Positions 25,775 to 36,695 of a DNA stretch of 64,000 bases are shown in pieces (the stretch's first letter is position 1; each line of letters opens with the position of its first letter). The stretch spans positions 11,532,001 through 11,596,000 of the forward strand of contig NC_065905.1 of NCBI RefSeq assembly GCF_905147045.1. Direction: 5' to 3'. Under the pieces are notes generated by a model that saw nothing but the letters and a program-made list of their open reading frames with translations, had not been told where the DNA came from and searched no databases. The stretch is from Nymphalis io. Lineage: Eukaryota; Arthropoda; Insecta; Lepidoptera; Nymphalidae. The position numbers and the translations under genes are program-made.

Positions 25775-26140
25775 GAGCGACTGCCTCGTTGGTCTAGTGG
25801 CTTGATGTAAGGCCGCAGACCCGGAGGTCCTTGGTTCAATTCCCAGGTCGGGCCAATAAAAAGTTATTGGGTTTTTCTGTCTGTCCCTAAGTCTGGAAGT
25901 TAGAAGTGTATACACTCCCGTGCTTTGGAAAGCACGTAAAGCCGTTGGTCCTCCGCCTGAATTCTTTACGGTCGTGTCGTATTGCCGTCCCATCGGATTA
26001 TGAAAGTGAGTTAAGAGCGAGTGCACCTGTGTTTGCGCACACACTTGTGCACTATAATATCTCCTGCGCAGTTAGCTAATCTCTCTTGAGATTGGCCGCC
26101 GTGGCCGAAATCGGTCTGGAGGACATTATTATTATTTGAG
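25775..26140 (+). repeat. tRNA-derived SINE, family C
   Basis: A box TTGGTCTAGTGGCTTGATG and B box GGTTCAATTCCC within a tRNA-like head. The body contains GTCGTGTCGTATTGCCGTCC and CTCTTGAGATTGGCCGCCGT; the tail is (ATT)n. Reversed fragments of this family occur at about 12660-12725, 44880-44930 and 45623-45650. Confidence 0.75.
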
Positions 26141-26414
26141 TGATATTTACTAACAAACATTAACTTGTTACCCATTTATTATTAAATATGCGTGTTTATA
26201 CTGATCGAGGTTAACATCTAAATGTGTCCGTAATAATCAGGCGGGAAAATGTTATTCCCTTAAAGTTATACCTATATAGATACTTTGGGATCGTGTCTGT
26301 ATTTTAAACTTAATAATTAATGACTAAAAACATCGCCCGTTATATTAAAACATATTAATAAGTAGCAACACGTTCAATCTAACTAATCTAGCTTAAAAAA
26401 ACATTTCAGTTTAA

Positions 26415-26830
26415 GTATTTGGATAAAGTAACCACCTTTCCGTTTGAAAAGGAGCTTATTCCACTATGCTGCTTAAATGCTGGCTTGCTAACTGGTGAAC
26501 TTTCTACGCGAGCTGGTTCTCGATGTCACCGCCTAACTGTGACATCAATTCCATCGCGAACAAAGAAATTTGGCAACTCCTTTCTTTGTCGCACTTCCAA
26601 AAAATGGAATTCCTTACCAGCTCACGTGTTCCCCTCCTCTTACAACCCGGGTTCCTTCAAACGAGGCGTGAAGAGGCATCTTGCGGGCCGGCAAGGCGAA
26701 GGCGGCTAGTGCAGAACGTTTTTCCCGTCTGTACTGGCCGTCGTCGCGTTTGGACTCTACTACCACTTACCATCAGGTGGAGTAGAGTCATTTGCCCTCC
26801 CGGCGAATATAAAAAAAAAAAAAAAAGAAT
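26415..26830 (+). mobile_element. 3' end of a LINE with poly(A) tail
   Basis: The ORF gives RTKKFGNSFLCRTSKKWNSL and PAHVFPSSYNPGSFKRGV, then stop. The 3' UTR has TACCACTTACCATCAGGTGG and CATTTGCCCTCCCGG, then an A run. The reverse complement of the same 3' UTR occurs at 49085-49240, so both belong to one family. Confidence 0.75.
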
Positions 26831-26839
26831 GAGCATGTG

Positions 26840-28740
26840 ATGTTTTTGATCATCCCCAAGCATAAGTTAAGTTATAAATACAAATTGAGTATATGAAAAT
26901 TCAGTGGCGGTTGGTCGGATTTAGGCCCACAAACGGCTAAGATTCAAGTGCTCCAACAAGGATAGGATCTCGACAATATAAGGATACGAGTTGAATCCGA
27001 ATAGTTAGAACTATTTTAAAATGTACACGGATTTATAAAAAACAATGACAGTAAATATAGTGGTACATTGTCGATTAAGGCATTAAAAGAATTTCTTCCA
27101 TCGGGCCCACCATTTTTCTCACAGCCACGTGTTGTCTTAGTAATTATCATCATGACGACGCCACAATAAAATAATTTCAAAGTTCTGACTTTGCAAAAAT
27201 AAATTTGGTATGGTATTCGTTTCTATAACATAATTCTGCAGATATTTATAACGTTTTTTGTTAAAAAAACATTGGTATTTATTAAAGGGCTACTCGTATA
27301 TATACCTGGATCATGAAAAGCGGGAAGTTAGTCACTATTTATTGATTTTAGTATTCATACTGGATAAATAATAATTTAATTGTAATTAAAAATTTATGTA
27401 ACTTAATTGATTTAATAAAATTTACTGCTGAATTTCTTACAATAGATAGGTAAGGCGACTCTACTTTAACTGTCTAGTAATTGAAGAGAGAAAAGGGGGC
27501 TTACATGACATAAGGTCAAAGTAAGTATTAACTTGGTAAATTCTTTTCTAATCAATATTCCTAGGATGTGTGTGACGTGATGAGGATGAAATATGGCACG
27601 TTCCGGTGGCACCTAGACTGAAAATAATCATTACAAAAATTATAGTTTAAAATTTCATGGAAGTTCAATCAAAAACGCTTTTGTTTGGATAAAGGAATCC
27701 TATAACTTTATTTACGTCACGACCTAAAGATTATTGCCCTTTTGTGTAATTATAAAGTAGAAATCAGAAAGTATTGCATATTTGTAGTAAAATAAAAGAT
27801 AAGGCGTTGATACAACTATAGTGACAGGCTGGGACACACAAGTTTTAGCACAAATAGAAATGTATGTACCTACAGCAAACAGGAGCATTTATCCCATTAA
27901 ATGTATTATCATCTCCATATAAGTACAACGTCCATAATCGCGTGCAAATTTCATCAAATTGAATACCTAAATTATACCGTCGCTTTGTGGCACTTTACCT
28001 GCAAACTAGTTTCCATGGCGTCCTTGACCTGTCGACCGAAATACATACAAAGCGAGCTTGGCCTTTGATTTTCAGACAAAACATATTTTTTTATAATTTG
28101 ATAAGAATATTTCTATAAGATAGCCAAAGCGCTCAGACTCCACTTTATTACCATATAATTAAATGAATAGCGATTAAAAACATTATTAAATAAACAAAAC
28201 TGCATGATTGCATAATATCAACAGAAGACAGTCGGAGTTCCTGAAAATAGTAATAATATTATCATAGAAATTTACTTACATTAAACTGCCTAAACAATTC
28301 ATCCTTCACTATTTAACTATTTTGAGCAGTTTACAAAAAGCGGAAATTACAAATTAATATGCTAGTTAAAAGCTTATACAATTGACCACCGACTCTCAAC
28401 GTGGCTCGACAGAGATCACTGGTAGCAAAACTGAAGTTTGTTTTAACGAATATGTTCGACAGCAACAAGACATTCTCCAACTTCCAAGTTCATTTTGCAT
28501 TATCGTTCAGGAATTTTAATTAATTACCTGAACACAGCAAATCCGTTGCTTACTTTGGCAAATAATATACTTTTCTTGGCTCGCTGATTGACATTAAGTT
28601 AGGATATATATTACGCGCGGCGTGAGCTAGATGTCCATTTGCCGCGCTAGCCAATATGTAGTATGTAGATATGAATTTGATAGACCGCGGCTGCCGCGCG
28701 CTTCAAGTGATCCAGCTAAACAGCCCACGGCCGATAGTCC
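26840..28740. other. Intergenic, nothing recognised
   Basis: No gene-like reading frame. A somewhat GC-richer patch with CGCGCGGCGTGAGC and GCCGCGCTAGCC lies at about 28610-28700, just before the SINE insertion. Its meaning is unknown. Confidence 0.45.
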
Positions 28741-28751
28741 GACCAACGTCA

Positions 28752-29031
28752 GTAACAGTCTGTAAATGTCCCACTGCTGGGCTAAGGCCTCCTCTCCCTT
28801 TTTGAGAAGGTTTTTTGGATCTTATTCCACCACGCTGCTTCAATGGTGGAATACACATGTGGCAGAATTTCGATGAAATTAGACACATGCAGGTTTCCTC
28901 ATGATGTTTCCCTTCACCGAAAAGCACGAGATGAATTATAAACAGAAATTAAGCACATGAAAATTCAGAGGTGGGTTTTGAACCCACGTCCATCGGTTAA
29001 GATTCACGCCTTCTAACCACTGGGCCATCTT
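28752..29031 (-). repeat. Full-length family-A SINE with 11-bp target-site duplication
   Basis: Minus orientation: the tail end (CAGTCTGTAAATGTCCCACT) is on the left and the tRNA-like head on the right. It is flanked by perfect copies of GACCAACGTCA at 28741-28751 and 29032-29042. The perfect duplication indicates a recent retrotransposition. Confidence 0.88.
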
Positions 29032-29042
29032 GACCAACGTCA

Positions 29043-30211
29043 TATAATTGTATTAGTAGACGGTTCTTTTCGTTGTCCATTAACATATTGCCGCGCGAGA
29101 CAACTCACAAATCCGAAAACCGTCACAATCGTCGTCTCCATGGCGCGCGGTTTAATGTATACCTTTATTTTAGTTCGTCGGCGCTAAAGGCGCCGAAATT
29201 TCGTCTGTCCGAGAAACGGGATCGCTTGCGCATACTACCGTGCCGACCCGACACGATTACGTGTATGTATGTATATATGGCTGTTGTCAAAATGGACACA
29301 ATATTACAACATTCAATACTATTTCACTTTGTCATACATCATTTTGTAGTCATTCTAATGCACGCAAACCAGAGGCAATTTATTCAATTTAGTCATTTCA
29401 TTAATATATTCGTAAACTGGACTTTAATACATAGAGATCCGCAGAGATATCCAGGGCAACAAAAAATATTGAGCCGTGTTGTCGGAATTCTTAATGTCTT
29501 TATTTTTTGGTTTATGATCTAATAAAAATGTATGCAATTACTAAATGTATATAATTAAAAAAGTGCTGCAATTCAAAACTTTAGTTCTATATAAAAACAA
29601 GCAAAAACCAAAATTTTTGGGACACGTTTGACAATAAAAGCGCGATAAAAACTAAATAGTTTTTAATAAATGCAAATAATTAAGGTATTCACAAAACTAC
29701 ACATGTTGTAGTATAATTTTTACATATTTTTCCAAATCACATTGGGCTATTTATGATTATAGACAATTAACAGTTTAGATATAGTCAGCTTAAGTCTAAT
29801 TTCCATACAGCTCTATATAATCAAACAAATGAAAACAACCATTTATTAAGAAAGTTTAATAATAATAAAAGTTTCGAAAATATCTCCAGCGAAAGTATTA
29901 ACAAAGAAAAATTAAACAATAAATTTAGGTAAGTACTAACATATGACTATGCTACACTAGGTACAGTTTAGTAATTAACTAAAATTTCCCTCAATATAAA
30001 TACATAAATACACTAGAAGTGAATGTTACCCGAGTGAACTTCTTAAGAGTAGCTAACGGTACGAACATACAAGTGAGGTGCGTCAGAGATGAGCAATCAC
30101 ACACATTGGCCTCCCGACCACTCCCTGCATTGCGGGTGAGCGGCCAGGACGAAGCCACAGTCCGAGTCTGCCACTAACAACATAAAATTTAGACGGAACG
30201 GGGAAGGCGGC
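29043..30211. other. Intergenic DNA and LC8 3' UTR
   Basis: A GC-rich patch at 29085-29260 contains the palindrome CGGCGCTAAAGGCGCCG and is part of a 149-codon open frame (29073-29522) with no recognisable motif. The right part is the LC8 3' UTR; a minus-strand AATAAA lies near 29843. Confidence 0.45.
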
Positions 30212-30806
30212 CTAACCGCTCTTGAAGAGGAGTATCGCAACTTGGCCCAGATAGAAGTAGATGAAATGACGAGTCTCGTGTGTCACATACGAGCCAAAGT
30301 TCCTTCCAACAATGCAATGCCATGTTGGGTTGTACTTCTTGTCAAACTCCTTCTTGATGAAAGCAGCTATATCCTACAATTATTTAAGGATAGCTGTTAG
30401 GAAAATTTAAGCAAATAATTTCAGACATGAACTAGAGCACAACATTAAGTTAATTATTTGTATATGACAAATAAAATATAAATTTAAAAATGTGGAAATT
30501 ATATTTATACATATATAGAGAATATAATTACAATAAAGAGAATGTTTAGTCCAATTACTTTTTGTCTTTTAAGACAACACATTTAATACATCCAGTCATA
30601 TATTATATAAATAACAACCAAAGACTATTATACACATATGCATAACAAAATGTTAGTATGAACCAAACAATCCTCTAATAAAAAAATTGAACACAAACCT
30701 TCTCAATGTTGAATTTTTCAAGTGCCTGCGTCGCGCAGTCCACAGCATCCTGCTGCATCTCCTCGCTCATGTCAGCATTTTTTATCACCGCTTTGCGGTC
30801 ACACAT
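30212..30806 (-). CDS. ctp: Dynein light chain LC8 (DYNLL), 2 coding exons
   Basis: Exons are 30806-30699 and 30373-30212; phase 0 at the junction; 89 residues, the exact canonical length. Begins MCDRKAVIKNADMSEEMQQD and ends FYLGQVAILLFKSG. The product is the homodimeric LC8 hub protein that binds short linear motifs in the dynein intermediate chain and many other partners through a beta-strand groove. The groove region YNPTWHCIVGRNFGSYVTHE is intact. TTTTCACAG lies 13 bases before the ATG, so at least one upstream exon exists. A candidate at about 32150-32131 would be noncoding if translation starts at the canonical ATG, or would add 11 residues in frame. It is divergent from SF2. Confidence 0.95.
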
Positions 30807-32130
30807 CTTGTCTGTATAGCTGTGAAAACACCCTTAAATCAACGTAAAGCTTTGAAATCTAAAAAATAGGGTAGGCACTACCTTACGGAAAAAAATCTAA
30901 ATACGACTTTAACACTTAGCAATTCGTTTCATATTCCACGGACGTCTTTGTGACATCGCCAACACTTGACGCGCGCCAAATAAGTCGAGTACGTAGGCAC
31001 GATATTACTTGCATAAAAACCCTAGGCGCAGTGTAAAGGTTATCGAAAACTAAGACACCTTTGACTTTATTAGTTTTCCACATGCGTGGACCACGCCATC
31101 GATTGTTTATATTCAATAGCGGACGCTATAAATAACTTCTAAAGGTCAGGCGCGAATCTATCCCCCGCGCGCCCTTTATGAATTTCCTATCCCCTATCTT
31201 CGATTTAAAGATTTCTAATAGAATAACTATCAACAACTTCACCTATAAAAATACCTGATATCGCTTAATGCCTGTAAGGGTTTTTTTGTAATTATTTTAA
31301 CTGTAGCAGTCGCTTTAATACCCGTCATCAAAATATTAAAACTAAACTTGAAATAAGATGTTCACGTACCGCGGATTAATAAAGATAATCTTATTCCAAT
31401 AGCATGAGGGTTATCACCATAGAAACAAAAAAATTAAATCAATAAAAGTACTTTAGTACAATTTTTTTGCAAATGTTAGCGAAATATAGGACCACTAAGA
31501 GTTTTATACACAATTATCAAGTAAATAGAAGGATCAAATGAAGTTAAATTACATTTAAATATAAAATAAAGTACTTAATTTACTTATACACAGGACACAT
31601 TTGTTTATTACTTACTTTTACGTCGAAATATGAACAAATTCTCACGAAATGATTTTGATACCGGAGATTCCTTGCCTACTTTCTAGAGGATTCTTTCAAA
31701 GGCTTCTTTCAGTGGAGAATGCCTAGTATTGCGCTAGAGGGCGTTCTTAATTTAAAATCGTTCGAAAATCAAAAATTTGTATTTATACTGTTTCATAAAT
31801 TATTTACAGCCAACAAGCTTAAAACCACAAAAAATATTTAAGTGGTAGTTTTATACAAGCATTAATGATATTGTAGTTAGATTAATTATTTAATTAATTT
31901 AAAAATGTGTTTGAAGTATTTCGCTTAAAATATAGTAAATTATAATAAAATAAAATCAAACACAAATTTGTTTTATGTATTAAAGTCAAGTAACTATATT
32001 TTCAATTTGAATTATTTATTCATCATTTAACGTATTATTTGACTCTTACAATAAAAATACAAAACATGCAAGTATCCGAACTGGCAACGCTTTTCATCAA
32101 CTAAAACGAAGTGTACGTACGTACCTTCTA

Positions 32131-32283
32131 ATCTCGGTCGCCATATTTAATTTGTTAAAAAGGCCGCCGACCATTCGTTATTTCGTAAGCAAGTTAGTTA
32201 GTGTAGTGTGTACCTGAAATTTAGCAATAAAATTAATAAATTCTTTATATTTTGTAGTTCTATATTTAACAATTAATCACAAA
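32131..32283. promoter_or_regulatory. Putative divergent promoter between LC8 (-) and SF2 (+)
   Basis: The minus strand has AAATATGGCGACC (a YY1-like ATGGCG context) leading into a strong donor AGAAG|GTACGT at about 32131. The plus strand runs straight into the SF2 5' UTR, with the ATG at 32284. The two first exons lie within about 150 bp, as in a short bidirectional housekeeping promoter. No TATA box is seen. Confidence 0.45.
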
Positions 32284-34810
32284 ATGTCTGGAGGTAGTGG
32301 TGGTAGCAGGAATGAATGCAGAATTTACGTTGGTAATCTGCCCCCTGATATCAGGACAAAGGACATCCAAGATCTTTTTTACAAATTCGGCAAAGTAACG
32401 TTTGTTGATTTGAAAAACAGGAAGGGACCACCATTCGCTTTCGTTGAATTTGAAGATCCTCGGTAAGTGTTTGGTAATACGTAGCCCTTAACGCCATGAT
32501 AGAGCATGTTACTTGGTAATTACATTACAGATGCACTATTAATTAAATGTACGAACACAAAACCTAATTTTTGTTCATAATTAAGTCATGTCGTTATTAT
32601 TTATTCTTACCAATAACATTGATCGACAAAAATAATAAATCATCTAAAATGACATAAGCAGCCTGAAATTGTATTAATAATTGATAACAAGTAATATAGT
32701 CAAAAAATAAACATTGTACTAAACCTAAATATTTGCACTGTTATTATTTTTTATGATGTTATTTTTAAGTAGAATATTATTAAACAAATTTTCTACTCAA
32801 AGGAATTTGCAATTAAATTTCTAAGATCTTGGATTAAAATATCAGATTGAGTCAGTGTGTGAGTATTCTGTTGTTAAACATTCGCAAATCTATCTTTATT
32901 AATATTTGATTTTATTATAATTTAACTGACAATATTTAACTATAACTAAACTATAATGATGACTATTTTTGTTTTTATTTTTTATTTATAATTCAAAAGA
33001 AATGGCCAACAAGACAACTAATTTGAAATGAGTAACATGCTAATGCTTCAAAATAAGTTGATTATACTAAATGTGAATTACAATATTTGCATAAGAATTG
33101 GTAATGTAAAGCATTAAATATGTATATATTTTAACAATTAAAATGAACTAAGTTATGACAACATGGAATGGTGGCAAGAATGCTAGTAGCATTTCCTCTT
33201 TGAATCACAATTCCGATCAGTTGAAAATGAACCAGTTGTCTTTTACCTGTAGAGGCAGTAAGATGGATTGTTATATTTTTATTGTTTCAACTGCTAAGTG
33301 TTAATATGTACTCATTCCCAATAATTATTTTTTATTGAAGAATAAAGTTTTACTGTTGAGTAGATTATTATCAATTTACTAAAACATGAGCCTTTCGTTA
33401 ACAATTGTAACACTTTTTTATCTATTGTATCATTTTGTTTTATGTTATATAAAATATTATAAAAAAGTTAAATATTTAACTTAATATTGGAAACAACAGC
33501 TACTTATTATAGGGAAAAAATGCAATGATGAATTAGTATATGATAAAATCTTTCAAAGTTGTATGTAGAAAAACATGATATCTTCAAACTGCTTATTATG
33601 CTACAAGTACTCCTTTTACTTGTATAGTACAGCATGTATACTCGTAGTGACGCCGATGACGCGGTCCGAGCGCGCGACGGCTACGACTACGACGGCTACC
33701 GACTTCGCGTGGAGTTCCCGCGCGGCGGTGGCGGGGGCGCGCGCGGCGGGCGCTCACAGCCGGACCGCTTCGGGCCGAGGCCGGCCGCGCGAGGCCCGCC
33801 CGCCAGGCGCTCCGAGTACCGCGTGCTCGTCACAGGCCTGCCGCCTTCGGGCTCCTGGCAGGTGAGTGACCACCAACTCTGGTACAGTGCCACTTGTGGA
33901 ACAGAACTGTACGAGCTCTATGAAAACTTACTTCATAAAATATTAGGTGACTAGATAAGTGACATTATATAATTTGATATTATATATTTTGAGTAACAGT
34001 ATGTTAAATCTCTACGTCATCCTATATGTCTGTTTAAATGCTAAAATGAGAAACATGTTAAATCATTATACAATTAACGAATATAACATTTAAAAACTTA
34101 ACTTTATAAGTTAATTTTAAAATTAAAACTACTACTATTCCTTAAAAACAGATAGGTCTATAATTCTAACAGTATTAAAAATGAATTCCAGGATCTTAAA
34201 GATCACATGCGTGAGGCGGGAGACGTGTGCTTCGCGGACACGTTTAAGGACGGCACAGGTGTCGTCGAGTTTCTGCGACACGAGGACATGAAGTATGCTG
34301 TGAAAAAACTAGACGACTCGCGTTTTAGAAGTCACGAGGTCAGTTGTAGTAATCTTTATGATGTCCTAACGTAAATTAAAAAATGTGTATGGGTTAATTA
34401 ATTACTAAGATTTTAAAAATATTTTTGGAATCATTTATGACCGAGCCTTATTGCATTATACGCATTGGTTACAAAATGTATACCCACTCGTTCTAAAATA
34501 TTTTAATTAAAATGTCATCGGTTACAGGGTGAGGTGTCGTACATTCGCGTGAAAGAAGACTACGGCAGCGGCGGCGGCGGCGGCGGCGACCGAGACAGGT
34601 GAGGCGAGTCGGTCCGCGGCAGGGGTGTGGTGGTGGTGGCGGCAGTCCCTCACGTGGTGTGTGCGCAGGTCGCGCTCGTACTCGCCGCGCTCGCCGCGCT
34701 CGCCGTCGTACGCGCGGCGCCGCGGCTCGCCCACGTACTCGCCCGTGCGGCGCTCCTACTCGCGCTCGCGCTCCACGTCGCCCGCGCCCGCGCCGCGCCG
34801 CGCCTACTAG
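32284..34810 (+). CDS. SF2: Splicing factor SF2/ASF (SRSF1), 5 exons
   Basis: Exons are 32284-32462, 33648-33861, 34192-34338, 34528-34598 and 34669-34810; phases agree; 250 residues, against about 250 in human and fly. RRM1 (about residues 11-85) has RIYVGNLP (RNP2) and KGPPFAFVEF (RNP1). A Gly/Arg linker follows. RRM2 carries the SR-protein signature SWQDLKD, split exactly by intron 2 (SWQ|DLKD). A Gly-rich stretch encoded by GGC repeats leads into a short RS-type tail (SRSYSPRSPRSPSYARRRGS). The protein binds exonic enhancers and promotes 5' splice-site choice in the nucleus. The last intron is only 70 nt and its retention would give an immediate in-frame stop, removing the RS domain. The 3' UTR is about 1.8 kb and runs into the COQ5 3' end. 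Confidence 0.96.
33164..33238 (+). repeat. Dispersed repeat in SF2 intron 1
   Basis: Second copy of the block at 9772-9857 (GGAATGGTGGCAAGAATG, AGCATTTCC, TTTGAATC), same orientation. Class unknown. Confidence 0.6.
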
Positions 34811-36650
34811 GCGTCTCCGCTCGGTATGACCTGACCTAGCCTAACATGTGTACTAATACACACACATACATCCTGTTATTACACTGACAATATTTTATGA
34901 CTAGACAAATTTTATTTATTACTTGGTAATTAAATTATTTAGCGTTATTTTGTCCCATACTACTAATATTTTTACAAGACTTTCACAGTTTTCATGGATA
35001 AGGACTTGGAATATATTTTATCGTTGGATTTTTGGATACAATTTTACATTAGAGGGACACTGACACTGGATCAGGACAAAATATTACACAATATCATCGA
35101 TATCATTTTTATATAATATTGTTTGGAATTTATATGGACCATAACACGCAGCTTATGGACAAATTTATATTGAATGATTGTGTACAAATTATTTTGAAAA
35201 CTAAAAAAAAAAATTGGATATTTTTTATCACGGATCCTGTCAATCATGACCCTAAAAGCTTAATTTTTAAAATGAAGTATTGATGTCGGATGTTTCCTAC
35301 CGGCGACACATCTAGGAAAAAGTCATTGGAATATCGAAATTCGTCGAGAGGTCTCGAACGATAAGATCATAGGAACGATTAACGTCTCCCGCCCGGACAG
35401 TAGCGGACACTGAGCTAACGGGAGGTGTGTAGATGGGGAGTGATGTGTTGTGGAGGGTGACTGAAGGTGGTGTTGTTCTACAGCGGGCGCGGCGACTGCG
35501 GCGACGGCGGACGAGGCTCCGCTCCCTCACTAGCGCACCAGCTGACTATTGGCATCCAATAGCTAACTTTGTAATCGTGACGAATTGTATCAATTTCGAG
35601 AGTATACACCGAATATTGTCGAAACTTGTTAGTTTAAATATTTGACTTAAGCGAGGGCACGTATCGTTCGCTCCGAGCCGCCGGCGACTGGCGATCGAAG
35701 ATTAATATATTATAATTAATGAAGTAGTCACAAATGTTCATATTATATATTTGTTTTATTTTACTCACACATGACGATTAAATTTTTTATAATATTATGA
35801 GAATCCGGCGGGTCGGAGCGCGCCCGGTAGATGTATAGATTTATATCGAACGGTTGAGATCAGTTGTAATTAAAGAATTTTCTTTTGTTTCATCCACTGT
35901 GGATTGGACTCGATGGATGTGCTTGGCTGGAGGTGTGGAACTGTGCAGTGAGGGTTCTGTAGGGGGCTGTAGGGGGCTAGAGCGCGCACTCACTGAGGAC
36001 TGCACGTCCGGGATCTGCCTCTCTTGCTTTACAATTTAAACTTTTGGATCGGAGGAACCCGACCGGACCGGATCGGATCGGGACGGAACGGATCAGATCG
36101 GATCGTCCCGCGGTCGCCGCACGCCGGGATCGCGGAACGTACGGATTCTCTGGGTATGATTTTGAAAATTTTTGCCAAATAACTTACGTCGAGTGCACGC
36201 TCCGTACCGGAAAGATTAATGTTTGTTTGACATACCCTTAACACTATCCGCTTCTCGATGTCTGCGTTATCTAGACGTAGGCCGGCGAGGCGACGGGCTC
36301 TGGCTTTGCTCATTAGTCTCACCTAACAGTTGATGTCATTCGTAGCATGCTTGTCGAGCTTGTATCGGCCTGTGCCCGACTGGTTGTAGTGGTTCCGACT
36401 GGAGTGATCGAGGATGAGTGTGGCGATCGAACGAGAGGATAGTGGCGATGTATTCCTGTTATTCCGAGTGTCTATCCACGTGAAATTAAACATTAGATTA
36501 AACGCGTTGTATTTTTATTTGATGCGACAGATTGTGTCGATTATTTGATATTGTAGTGTAAATGTTCAATTGTAATTTAGGTACTGGATCTGCATTCCAA
36601 AGACCGACAGACTTTGATGGACTTTAATAAATTCAATGGAAATTATCATT
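34811..36650 (+). other. SF2 3' UTR
   Basis: There is no further coding frame. AATAAA at 36626-36631 is the likely poly(A) signal. Around 36055-36110 is a GATCGG-rich stretch with a possible hairpin (CGGGACG against CGTCCCG). The assignment as UTR is inferred from position and signal. Confidence 0.55.
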
Positions 36651-36695
36651 TGTTTTATTTCAGATACAAACTTTACTTAACATACAACTAATTAA

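Noticed and set aside
25790..25860. tRNA gene
   Set aside because: The tRNA-like head with A and B boxes continues into a SINE body with an (ATT)n tail; other SINE heads (39, 21688) were rejected for the same reason.
29073..29522. 149-codon open frame on the plus strand
   Set aside because: No recognisable motif, low-complexity hydrophobic end, no splice or start context; probably chance openness through a GC-rich patch.
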